The notes beneath the pieces are model-generated. The model saw nothing but the letters and a program-made list of their open reading frames with translations, was not told the DNA's origin and did no database searches. This document shows, in pieces, positions 55,347 through 64,000 of a stretch of DNA of 64,000 bases (position 1 is its first letter; the number at the start of each line of letters is the position of its first letter). The DNA is taken from contig OW386285.2 in assembly GCA_936432065.2 (NCBI GenBank), positions 368,777,249 through 368,841,248 of the forward strand. Direction: 5' to 3'. This stretch comes from Rutpela maculata. Its lineage: Eukaryota > Arthropoda > Insecta > Coleoptera > Cerambycidae. The translations under genes were made by a program, and so were the position numbers.

Positions 55347-56697
55347 CTAATAATTTTTTCGATCAACTAATACGTGGAACATATTTCTTTCATTTTCTAA
55401 AATATATTTCGTGCATGATCTTTTGAATTTTTTTTTAGTGTTAATTTCTTTGATTTCATTTGGCAATGAATTGAATATTCTTGGTGCTAGAAAGGAACTA
55501 CCCCGTTGACCCACTGTTTTTCGCATTTTTGGAATTTTTAAGGTGCTTTTGTTTCTAGTTGTATGATGTGGATATCCTTCGCATACAATAGTTTTATTTT
55601 CGGAATGCTGTTTGATGGCCAGTGTAAGGCAAAATAATTGTCGAATGTCCATTACATTCGCGGCTTTAAACAACGCATCAGAAGGGTAAGTGTGGTCTTT
55701 ATTATAAATGATTTTTAGAACCCTTTTTTGAAATACATCTAATTTTGACAAACTAAAATTTAGCAGCCCACCCCAACCTGTTATACCGTACCGTAGATGT
55801 GATTCAACAAAAGCTTTGTACATTATTATTAATTGTTTACAATCTAATATATCTTTAAGCTTTCTAAAAAGTGGGATTATTCCGCGTAATTTTTTTAATA
55901 ATTCGGTAACATGTATATCCCAACGAAGATGTTGGTCTATATGTATACCAAGATACCTTATCGTCTTTGCATAAGAAATGTTAAAAATGTTGTCGTTTAT
56001 GTTTATATTTAATACATCATAATTAGGTAGTTGTGGTTTATAGGATGTAAAAGGAATAAAATAGGTTTTATCAAAGTTTATAGATAGTAGTTTGTAGTCG
56101 AGCCACTTTTTAATTTTAGCAAAATCGTTTTCTGCTTTTGTTTTTAAGTTTATCCAACTATCATCTTCATAATAAATCACCGTGTCATCAGCAAAGGTAA
56201 TTAAATGACCATCAGTTTCTACAAGAAATAAGTTGTTAATATATAAAATAAATAATAAAGGTCCAAGTATCGTACCTTGAGGAACACCACAAGTTATAAT
56301 CTGATAATCACTCCTTGTCCCATCAATATCTACACATTGCCTCCTTCCAGAGAGATAGCTTTTTATTAATTTTAAGGGTAAATTTCTAATGCCCATATTT
56401 TCAAGACATTCGATCAACAGTTGATGACTTACCGTATCGAATGCCTTGGCTAGGTCTATAAAAATACCTAGTGAAGGCTTACCATTATCAAGTGATCTAT
56501 TATATATTTGTTTAGTAAGACATTCTATTGCATCGGATGTTGAATTTCCATCCTGAAACCCATATTGATTGCAGGACACTATATTGCAGTTATTTACAAA
56601 TTTTTTTAATCTAGATTTTAATGTTTTCTCGAAAATCTTACTAAAGTTGGTAATTAACGAGATAGGTCGATAATTTGTAGGCTCTAGTCTATTATGT
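55347..56697 (-). pseudogene. LINE reverse transcriptase, nearly full domain
   Basis: Open from about 56697 to the stop at 55347 (about 450 codons). The apparent start at 56579 is a GTG inside the frame; homologous sequence (TNYRPISLITNFSKIFE) continues upstream. Motifs: YGFQDGNSTSDAI, FIDLAKAFDTVSH (catalytic Asp), GVPQGTILGPLLFILYIN, FADDT (catalytic Asp pair), YAKTIRYLGIHID, then the C-terminal FNSLPNEIKEI block. All RT catalytic residues are present. The endonuclease and ORF1 are lost by 5' truncation. The best-preserved RT in the window. Confidence 0.92.
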
Positions 56698-56704
56698 TAA
56701 AATA

Positions 56705-56870
56705 ATTTAAAAACATTCTATGGGAGCCATTTTGGGGAACATGACCGCCACTTTGTTAGAGGGATATGTTTCAGGTGGCTCCCCTTCCAGAACGTTGACA
56801 ATGGGTCTGGACAGGATGCATGGCAAATTTGGTGTTCTCTGCAAAAAGTGCAGTTTTTTTGCTTACTCGA
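56705..56870. repeat. Diverged end of F4-type TIR element
   Basis: Read inward from the right it gives 'tgcactttttg', then 'caccaaattt', ending at 'ccccaaaatggc'. This is the same order as the 140-bp TIRs of the F4 element. It borders the 5' end of the LINE, which may have inserted into such an element. Confidence 0.5.
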
Positions 56871-57239
56871 CCGACTAATTAGAAAAACACATACAGGCGG
56901 TCAGTCACGTCCATAAATCAAATACTATAGGTTAGGTATTACGTCATTATTCAAATTTGTTGGTAAAGTTAGGTATTTTTCAGATACTTTTGATCAGGGC
57001 CGGTCCTGGGTCTTTTGCCGCCCCATAAATTGTGGAATATATCTTTTCAAAATAAATTTTATTTGTGTAAATAGATAGTAGTATATATTTTAAATATTAT
57101 CTATATGTTATTTATGGCATCTTCTTAACTATTCTACTTTTCTCTTTGGGACTTCCTGCCACATGTATTCTTAATTCTAATTGACGCCCGAGAAATCTAC
57201 AAAATAATACAATTAGCCAGTATCTTACTGGGAAAATTA

Positions 57240-58620
57240 TTAAATTGAGTGTAAAAATCATAATGGAACTTTTATCTATGTGTATTAAAATAACTTATTT
57301 TCAGTTAGAAAATGATTTCTATCAGCAGTATTTCCGTATAGCAATGGGCTCTCCGTTGTCACCAATTTTAAGCAATATGTTTATGGAGGATTTTGAGACA
57401 AGACATGTTCAAAAATGTACATACAAACCGGCTATCTGGTGGAGATATGTAGACGATATCTTTGCAATATGGCTTCACGGTATGAAGTTACTATATAGTT
57501 TTTTTTTTGAAAATTTAAATAATAAATAACCTTCTATTAAATTTACTTTAGAAAACAAAACTAGAAATGAATTATCATTTCTAGCTGTTTTAATTAAAAG
57601 AGTAAATGGTATATATAATTGAAACGAGTGTTTACACATACCAACAGAGGCAGTGGCGGCTGGTGAAATTTCAATATATTTTTTTCTCGTCTGTGGCGCA
57701 TGGGACTCGTACGAAATATGGGAAATAACAGCTAGAGAAGCACTTCTCTAATGACCCCTAAAAAATTTTGAAAAAGCAGTTTGCGAAAAAAATTTTGAAA
57801 ATTCGTTAGCCTCCCCTGGGTCTAGGGACTCCTGTTTATTTTTATTTTTTTTTTGTCATATGCATTTAGCTTTTCATAAAAATACAACAATAGATTTTGC
57901 AGTTTGTGAAAATATTTTCATTACTAACTGAAATACAATGAACTGAAATTTTGTAATTTACAATTTAACAAATTACAATATTTCAATTCGTTGTATCTCA
58001 GTTAGTAATGAAAATATTTTCATAAACTCCAAAATCTATTTATTTGTATTTTTTGTATTTTTATGAAAAGTCAAATGCATATGACAAAAAAAATAAAAAT
58101 AAACAGGAGTCCCTAGACCCAGGGGAGGCCACCGAATTTTCAAAATTTTTTTCGCAAACTGCTTTTTCAAAATTTTTTAGAGGTAATTAGAGAAGTGCTT
58201 CTCTAGATGTTATTTCCCATATTTCGTATGGGTCCCATGCGCCACAGACGAGAAAACAAATATTGAAATTTCACCAGCCGCCATTGAACAGAGGTGTTAA
58301 GAGAGGTGCTTATATTTGTAAGATAATAGGGCCAAAATCAGTGCCTCAAATGATGAAATATTAAACAATGAGAAACGGTTTATAACAGAGGTCCTTACTA
58401 GCAATCAATACCCTGAAGCCTTTGTTCATAAAACCTTCATAAATATTGAAAATAACAATCAGGTACAACAAAAACCTGAAAAACGTTACACAGCGTTAAT
58501 TCCTTATGAACACGGATTATCCGAAAAGTTACGCCGTATAGATGATAGATTTGATATTAGGACGGTATTTCAAAGAAGCAACACTTTAAGGTCTATTCTG
58601 ACAAAGACAAAACCGAAAAA
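57240..58620 (+). pseudogene. Penelope-like element RT fragment
   Basis: The first part, 57245-57529, shows FYQQYFRIAMGSPLSPILSN, then MEDFE, then WWRYVDDIFAIW with the YVDD catalytic box: the typical Penelope RT palm. After a stop come IKFTLENKTRNELSFLAVLI (57540-57600), the palindromic hAT element, and, from 58295, RGAYICKIIGPKSV and YTALIPYEHGLSEKLRRI (58485-58545), the linker that precedes the GIY-YIG nuclease. The GIY-YIG domain itself is missing. 5' truncated. Dead by stops and insertion. Confidence 0.85.
57651..58286. mobile_element. Palindromic hAT element (636 bp)
   Basis: An 8-bp target duplication, aacagagg, at 57643-57650 and 58287-58294. Ends are CAGTGGCGGCTGGTGAAATT / CAATGGCGGCTGGTGAAATT. 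The whole element is an almost perfect palindrome with its centre near 57965. Inserted in the Penelope fragment. Strong hairpin potential. Confidence 0.93.
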
Positions 58621-58823
58621 CTACGAGCAAAAAAAATATATACAGTTATATTAGTTAGAACAATAGCCAGTACCTAAAACAGTTTTAAATATTATACTAT
58701 CTTTGGTTTTTCAAATATTTATAATAAACCGAAAATAAACGCATATTTCCCTGTAAAATCCGATCCTTACTATCAATCAAAAAACAATTCAACACAGATA
58801 GAATAGAACAACGTATAATACTT

Positions 58824-58870
58824 TTTTTTCCCTTATAGGTTGCTGTACTGAAGCTTAAGCTTATTGTACC
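58824..58870 (-). mobile_element. 47-bp LINE 3'-end insertion
   Basis: Flanked by a perfect 15-bp direct repeat, caacgtataatactt (58809-58823, 58871-58885). On the minus strand it reads 'ggtacaataagcttaagctt', 'cagtacagcaacc', then an A-run. It matches the extreme 3' end of the LINE at 11942-13272 apart from an internal deletion of about 16 bp. An extremely 5'-truncated retrotransposition event. Confidence 0.85.
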
Positions 58871-59143
58871 CAACGTATAATACTTACTTTCAGTAATTTC
58901 TTTCACTTCCAGAATCCGAAATGCTACGCAACCGTCGAATTGCCCGCCCGCAGGTCTATTTCATAATATCCTTCCTCGAATTTCCAATCGGATATTACGG
59001 CGGTCCGCGACGATGCCACATTAAATATTTCTCCTTAAATCTGATACAAATAGAGAAGTAGGCTAAAATGCCGCCCCCTAAATTGTGCCGCACCGTGCGA
59101 CTGCACCTGTTGCACCCCCGCCAGGAACGGCCCTGCTTTTGAT

Positions 59144-59846
59144 AGTTATGAAAGTATATAAATATGTTAGGCTGACCATACGTAAGGAATTTCGCTGTAT
59201 TTTCCGGAATTTTAATGTACATGCATGTACACGTGCAGCATGTTTGGACGTATATCAAAACGAAGAGCATTACGTTTTTGTCTGGAGAACTTCCCCGCTT
59301 GTCAAAAAATGTTGGGATCATTTTGGATTTCTCCCCACCGTTCATCAATTTTCAAAGAAATTTCCTTCCCCCGGGCTCGTATTTTCTCTCCACGGCCTTT
59401 CTGTCCAAATGTACAGCATCCAAACTGCAAACACCTGATCACTCTAAAATATGTGTATGTGAATATTTTATCCTTTTTTATTTGTACTTAAAAGAAAAAT
59501 TAATGTGGGTGCATAGTACATACTTTTTGGATTCTTCTCTTTTCGTCAATTACTTCGTATTCTTAGTATGTAATTTCATGATGAAAATTTGCTAATACGA
59601 AATTTGCCGGTAATTTGTGTATACTTTGATCTTTGATCATAAAAGTATATACAATTTTGCTACATATTTCAGCTTAATCTGATGCGGAGTAACATAGTAT
59701 ATACTATTATCATATGAAATAGAATCGTATACAAAAAGTACGCATATTTATATATCGTACATACTACAAACTACAAACTGTAACTAAACACTCCATATAT
59801 ATTTACACCATTTGAAAGGCCATAAAAAGAACTTTTTAATTATATA
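59144..59846. other. Spacer, no gene seen
   Basis: Open frames near 59215-59595 carry no motif. Nothing else recognised. Confidence 0.4.
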
Positions 59847-60164
59847 CAGTGTGTCCCCGGGTTGAGTTTGCGATAGGTGTAATATACCAAAAAAAAATTA
59901 GTGCGGCTTTCATTTTCTGCAGTCTCGGTCTGCTTGGCGTAAAATGAATTTTTACCAAATTTCAGTTAAAATGGGATCTAACTCGAGGAGTTAATCTAAG
60001 AAGAAAACTAGTGGAAGCATTATACTCTGCCGATTTACTGAGCTTTTTATATGTATAATTGTTACACATTCTATAGGATACTCTTCGCATTTTTCTTGTA
60101 AATAATGTTAGTTTTTGGACATTCTAAATTTTATGATACCAACTTTGTTGTGAAAAAAAAAATA

Positions 60165-60425
60165 TATGAAAAAAAAAATCACGATGTGAGGGATCGAACC
60201 CGGGACCCTTGGATTGCTAACAATAACAACAACAACAATAATATTTTATTTTTAAGTTCGAGCACAATATATGTGCCTCACCGGATCCTAGCCCGGAGCC
60301 AGCCAGACAACCACGGCGAACATCGCCGAGGTGGGTGTGAGGCTGGGTGGGGTAGGTCCGATTCGGCTTAGAAATAAATGGATTGCTAGACGAAACTCTT
60401 GCCGCTACACCACCATTTCTTATTA
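60165..60425 (-). other. tRNA-like Pol III module in HINE-2 copy 2 (split)
   Basis: The minus strand has A box TGGTGTAGCGG near 60410 and B box GGTTCGATCC near 60195. Without the 159-bp insertion the boxes are about 32 nt apart, the spacing of a real tRNA. Copy 1 has lost about 12 nt between them. The A-run (T-run on the minus strand) after the B box could be a Pol III terminator. Confidence 0.5.
60220..60378 (-). mobile_element. Short retroposon (159 bp)
   Basis: Flanked by a 10-bp direct repeat, tggattgcta (60210-60219, 60379-60388). On the minus strand a GC-rich body is followed by 'aaaaataaaatattattgtt' and a (TTG)n tail. Variable-length duplication plus a simple-repeat tail indicates LINE-driven insertion (SINE or LINE 3' end). 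Its target is the tRNA-like module. Confidence 0.75.
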
Positions 60426-61513
60426 CTAAAATTGTTAATGAGTGTAATATATACCATTAGAAAATTTATTGTGATTATTAGGAAACACACATTAGTAAAA
60501 TTAAAAAAAAAATAGTGATAGGAAATAACATTTCGCAAGGTTTCTATTTATTACAAACCATAAAAAAATGTAAAAAATATTTTTTTAAATTTTAAATTAC
60601 TAATAACTTCTTTATTTACAAATCTATTTTGTTAAAAAACAATAGGGTTCTTCCTCTAGCTAAGACTAAGTTACTCTCCAAATTTCAATACAATCGGATT
60701 TTTCTTTCTTGAGTTATCGTGCTTACAAGAAACGTGACGGACGGACGGACAGACGGGCGGACAGACGGACAGACGGACAGACGGACAGACGGACAGACGG
60801 ACATTTTGAAAGTTGTTCAGAATTCGTTCATTAATATAACGATATAAAATTTTTTTCTCTACGAGCGATATTTACTGATTTAGAAATGTGCCGATCAAAT
60901 ACAATATACTCTTCGTTTTTGCGAAGAGTATAAAAAATAAAGGAAAATAAATCATTGTAGGTAAACCGGTACTTCTGTTAATTTTACTGAAAAATTCTAT
61001 TTGGATAAAATATTTGGCATTGAAAGTTAGAGCCATATGCCAACTTTCATTGCATTTGAACAAAAAATAATAATAATAATAATAATAATACCTCTTGAAG
61101 AAATTAGAAGAAGTTACAAAGAATTAGAAGAAAGGTAGAATTGTGTACTAATTTAGGTGAAGTACTATTTGAATAGGTTTTTAGTTCAATTTGTTGAAAT
61201 TGTTAATTGTGTTAAAAAATAAAAAACTATTTACTTTAAGTAGTATTATTTTTTTTTTGTTTGTTCAAATGCAATGAAAGTTGGCATATGGCTCTAACTT
61301 TCAATTTATCAAAATAGAATTTTTCCCTAAAATTAACAGAAAGACCAATGATTTATTTTCTTTTGTTCTCCGCGAGTTAGGTCCCATTTTAACTGAAATT
61401 TGGTAAAAATCCATTTTATGTCAAGCAGACCGAGACTGCAGAAAATGAAAGCCGTACTAATTTTTTTTTGGTATATTACACCTATCGCAAACTCAATCCG
61501 GGGACACACTGTA

Positions 61514-62049
61514 TAATACATGGTATTTATCTTAAAAAAAATGTGTCTAATGTACTATAAATTTACATCAAATTAGCCACGGAAAACAAAAGTATGTAAA
61601 TTAAAATAGACAATATGTTAGTTCTATCAAAATACCTGTTAGTATCTAATTTCACTTTATTTTAAATAATGACTTTGTAAGAAAATATAAAACTTAATAT
61701 CCCCTATAGTTTTTGAGAAAAATATTATGTGTCATACATCATTGAAAAGATTTTTCAATGGCCTTTCAAACGGTGTAAAAATATATGGGGTATTCTATTT
61801 AAAAAAAACCAAGGTAAAACTCATATATCCGAAATTCAACTTTTAATTGTTTTTCTGAAATGATTTTTGGAAAACACTTGTGATTTCTCATAGTTTTTAT
61901 TTTTGAACTTTTTTACGTAACTCCAAAAATAACGAAGTTAAATGAGGTTCTAACGTTCGCGCGACCACCTTGTACAGTTGACTATAAAAGGAACTCTAGT
62001 CTAGTTAAAACAAAAAACATACTAATAATATATTTTTTTTGTTTTTATG
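61514..62049. other. AT-rich spacer, no gene seen
   Basis: Nothing recognised. Confidence 0.4.
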
Positions 62050-62143
62050 TGCCTTTGGTATTTTTCAAAAAATTTGCCGCCCCTAGATTTTGCCGCCCTG
62101 GGCTCTAGCCCCTATAGCCCCCCCCTCCTTAATCCGCCACTGT
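62050..62143. mobile_element. Orphan hAT-like end
   Basis: Ends '...ttaatccgccactg', that is CAGTGGCGGATTAA read inward, with 'gccgcccc' and 'gccgccctgggctctagccc' subterminal blocks; the latter recurs in altered form at 62195-62250. No partner end or 8-bp duplication was found in the window. Confidence 0.45.
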
Positions 62144-62582
62144 TGGTAAAGCATTGTAACAAGTTACACAATTATAATAAAAATATTAAACAGTAGCCCA
62201 ACTAAAAATTTTGCCGCCCCTACAACTTTGACACCCTGGGCTATAGCCCAGTCAGCCCCTATGTAAATAGGTGCCTGCCTAGTCTACAGGCGGCTGGGTC
62301 CAATTTTCATAAATTTCTCTTAATACTGATAGTGTCACTGAGTATATGGAAATCTGGAAAAACCGTAGATATATAAGAATAGACTCTGATAGAAGGCAAT
62401 CACGAGACTCCTGCAAAGAAAGATAATAATAGGAAGTTGTTAGATTACATAAAAATACCTAATTAGAATTTTATACATAAACAAGAAATAAATGGAATAA
62501 CCATAAATTTATTTATGTCTTTCGCATTTGTATTATATCCTCGAGAAGTTAATTAGGTTTTTCAAATTTACTGAAACATTTT
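62144..62582. other. Spacer, no gene seen
   Basis: Only the diverged 'gccgcccc...gggctatagccc' repeat near 62210-62250. Confidence 0.4.
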
Positions 62583-63300
62583 AAAAACCGCTGCCCAAGG
62601 AATCACTACTTCCACATCCAGATTCTCTATCCAAGTCACTCACAACGAAAAAACTTTATATGTGAAAATAATTGTTTATGGAACTTTAATAATATAATAT
62701 TTGAAATCCTCTACCCCAAAAACCCATAAAACGATACCCCACATCGGTAGTGGGGTGGGGGTGGTGATAGGGGGGTGGTAGTGGGGGAGTGGATGAAGTA
62801 AAAAAAATATTTTGAGGTTTCTGTTTCCTGTACATGCACTAAATAACATTTTTTTTTCATCCCCTTTAATAAGGAGGTGGGGGTGGTAATGGGGGTGGCT
62901 AATGCCAAAAATTTGTTTGAGACCTCAGCTTCTCTTATATATACTAAATGCCAATTTCATGGACTCTTATCTGCTTGATTTACCCATTTACCCCAAATTT
63001 ACCTCAATTTACCCCCCAACCCTTCGACGGAACAAGATGAAAATATAATCTAGTTCTAGATCTCGTTAAAGTACATATGTGTACCAAATTTCAAGTCACT
63101 ATCTTAAACGGTTCCAGAGTAAACGTGCGCACAAAAAAAGTTACAGACAGACCGACAGACGACAGACCGACAGACAGACAGAAATTTTTTTTCGCTCAAA
63201 CTTAAAATCTCGACGTTTCATGACATTTTAAGCCTATTTGGACAATAACAATTTTAAAAATTTTTTTTGTCGTTACTATACTTCCACTGGACGTGGAAGT
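62583..63300 (+). mobile_element. HINE-1 copy J
   Basis: Full length, from 'aaaaaccgctgcccaaggaa' to the hairpin end 'acttccac-tggac-gtggaagt' with one loop change. A (GACR)n tract lies at 63145-63181. One of the least damaged copies. Confidence 0.85.
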
Positions 63301-63779
63301 AAAATTAATAGCAAAAGCATAGACAACGCGACGCCGACCCACAAACTCGCGTTGGACTAATTATTAATTTAAAGTATGTCTATTGTCTATCTTGTTCATT
63401 TTTCATTTTTTTCACGGAAAATAGTTGCGTCATCCTGAATTACCCGAATTAAGTAGGTACCTTTCAAATGTAGTTTAACAAATTATCACACCACACAATT
63501 ACCATAGAAGGTAATTGAATTACTGAAAATTAATGATATAATGAGCAATATTGTCAGTGAAAAGAAAATAAAGGCGGAAAAAAATAACACCAATTTATGT
63601 AACTTTAAGCACATCGTACATACATTTAGTCCAACACTTTTGTAGATTTTAATTTTAGACTTCAGGCTAAAACTCGAGGAAAATATTTCTTTTCCATGCT
63701 TATTCTGTTATACTCAAAATTCGCCTTATCTCTGGTTCGGACAGATACACCTCACTCAGACAACTATACGCCTGCTGTA
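63301..63779. other. AT-rich spacer, no gene seen
   Basis: Nothing recognised. Confidence 0.4.
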
Positions 63780-63960
63780 ACGACATAACCCCACCATCGG
63801 ACTACGTCCAAGAGATTTTTCAAATATTTTACTAATTCAAACTATGTGATAGTCCACTAACCAGCAACAAAACGCAAATCAGACAGCATAATGCAATATT
63901 ATTTAATTTGATACACCCACTACCATACCAGGTGTTGCCGATTTTCAGGCAACTTCCCCC
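63780..63960. repeat. Dispersed repeat R4x, copy 2
   Basis: Same block order as 44440-44610 ('cataaccccaccatcgga ... ccagcaaca ... taccataccaggtgttg'), with about 40 extra bp between the first two blocks. Confidence 0.65.
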
Positions 63961-64000
63961 TTAGCTTAACTTCTCTACAACTGCAATTTACCATTACTCT

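Larger units (their letters stand above)
54718..56697 (-). mobile_element. LINE with (ATT)n tail, 5' truncated
   Basis: 2 kb on the minus strand. The 3' end is 'gaataaagattattattatt' at 54718-54745. An (AAAAT)n-type tract lies in the 3' UTR at 55055-55145. The 5' break is at about 56697, where RT sequence meets sequence resembling the F4-type TIR. Jockey/CR1 group by motif style. Confidence 0.85.
56995..59135. mobile_element. hAT-type element, 2.1 kb, with nested contents
   Basis: An 8-bp target duplication, cttttgat, at 56987-56994 and 59136-59143. Ends are CAGGGCCGGTCCTGG (left) and CAGGGCCGTTCCTGG (right, read inward), 13 of 15 matching. Shared subterminal 'gccgccccYta' style. The interior holds a Penelope-like RT fragment, the palindromic hAT element at 57651-58286 and a 47-bp LINE stub. 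No hAT transposase frame is visible. Confidence 0.82.
60005..60933 (+). mobile_element. HINE-2 copy 2
   Basis: Same ends as copy 1 ('actagtggaagcattatact' at the start; hairpin 'actcttcg-tttttg-cgaagagt' at 60909-60929). The (GACR)n tract at 60737-60800 is longer than in copy 1. Inserted in the left arm of foldback 6. Carries its own 159-bp insertion at 60220-60378. Confidence 0.75.
59847..61511. mobile_element. TA-flanked foldback element 6
   Basis: TA on both sides (59845-59846, 61512-61513). Ends CAGTGTGTCCCCGG, with inverted arms continuing through 'ctgcagtctcggtctgcttg' and, inside the HINE-2 insertion, 'aagttagagccatatgccaa'. The centre is near 61165. Without the HINE-2 copy it would be about 750 bp. 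Mariner/Tc1-like MITE style. No transposase. Confidence 0.85.

Noticed and set aside
62144..62151. ttggtaaa as the target duplication of the orphan hAT end, paired with the same 8-mer near 56,960
   Set aside because: The 56,960 copy is not followed by a CAG-type end, so it is a chance match.

Overview
The window looks like gene-poor, AT-rich nuclear DNA of an arthropod, most likely an insect. The evidence is the content: an env-bearing Ty3/gypsy (errantivirus-type) element, several LINE clades, a Penelope-like element, Helentron-type non-autonomous elements with (GTCY)n tracts resembling Drosophila DINE-1, and piggyBac-, hAT- and TA-flanked MITEs. I see no convincing intact host gene. The only candidate is a core promoter with a 12-codon first exon near 44.1 kb. 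Most coding sequence is decayed transposon sequence, and several regions are three insertions deep.

Layout. 0.5-2.2 kb: a tandem duplication, one unit carrying a piggyBac-type MITE. 3.7-9.0 kb: a long palindromic element split by a LINE, then the C-terminal part of a multi-copy protein split by a Helentron-type element; inverted repeats at 3.72 and 9.04 kb may bound the block. 9.8-15.7 kb: five copies of Helentron-type family 1 (HINE-1) and an I-like LINE. 15.8-19.6 kb: small tandem and inverted repeats. 19.6-23.7 kb: two foldback elements, one splitting a HINE-1 copy. 23.7-32.6 kb: a degenerate errantivirus-type element on the minus strand (protease, RT, RNase H, integrase, env), cut by a 1.8-kb foldback, a HINE-1 copy, and a LINE that itself holds a hAT MITE. 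33.3-34.4 kb: an N-terminal piece of the multi-copy protein. 35.6-40.5 kb: about eight head-to-tail, 5'-truncated LINE copies with a restriction-like endonuclease (R4/Dong type), separated by (TAA)n tracts. 41-54.7 kb: four more pieces of the multi-copy protein, three of them between inverted repeats, plus hAT elements and LINE remnants. 54.7-59.1 kb: a LINE and a 2.1-kb hAT element with an 8-bp target duplication that contains Penelope RT, a palindromic hAT element and a 47-bp LINE stub. 59.8-63.3 kb: a TA-flanked foldback containing the second copy of Helentron-type family 2 (HINE-2), itself holding a short retroposon; then another HINE-1 copy.

The most interesting signal is the multi-copy protein. 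Six separate broken fragments lie in this one window. Together they cover a Cys/His N-terminal motif, a central region, a FEN/PIN-like nuclease core and a CXC-type cysteine-rich C-terminus. At least three lie inside inverted-repeat elements whose ends differ in sequence. I recall this protein as a large unnamed multi-copy family in invertebrate genomes, and I infer that it travels on, or is repeatedly captured by, TIR DNA transposons. Nothing here could be searched against a database, so clade names and this inference rest on motifs and memory.
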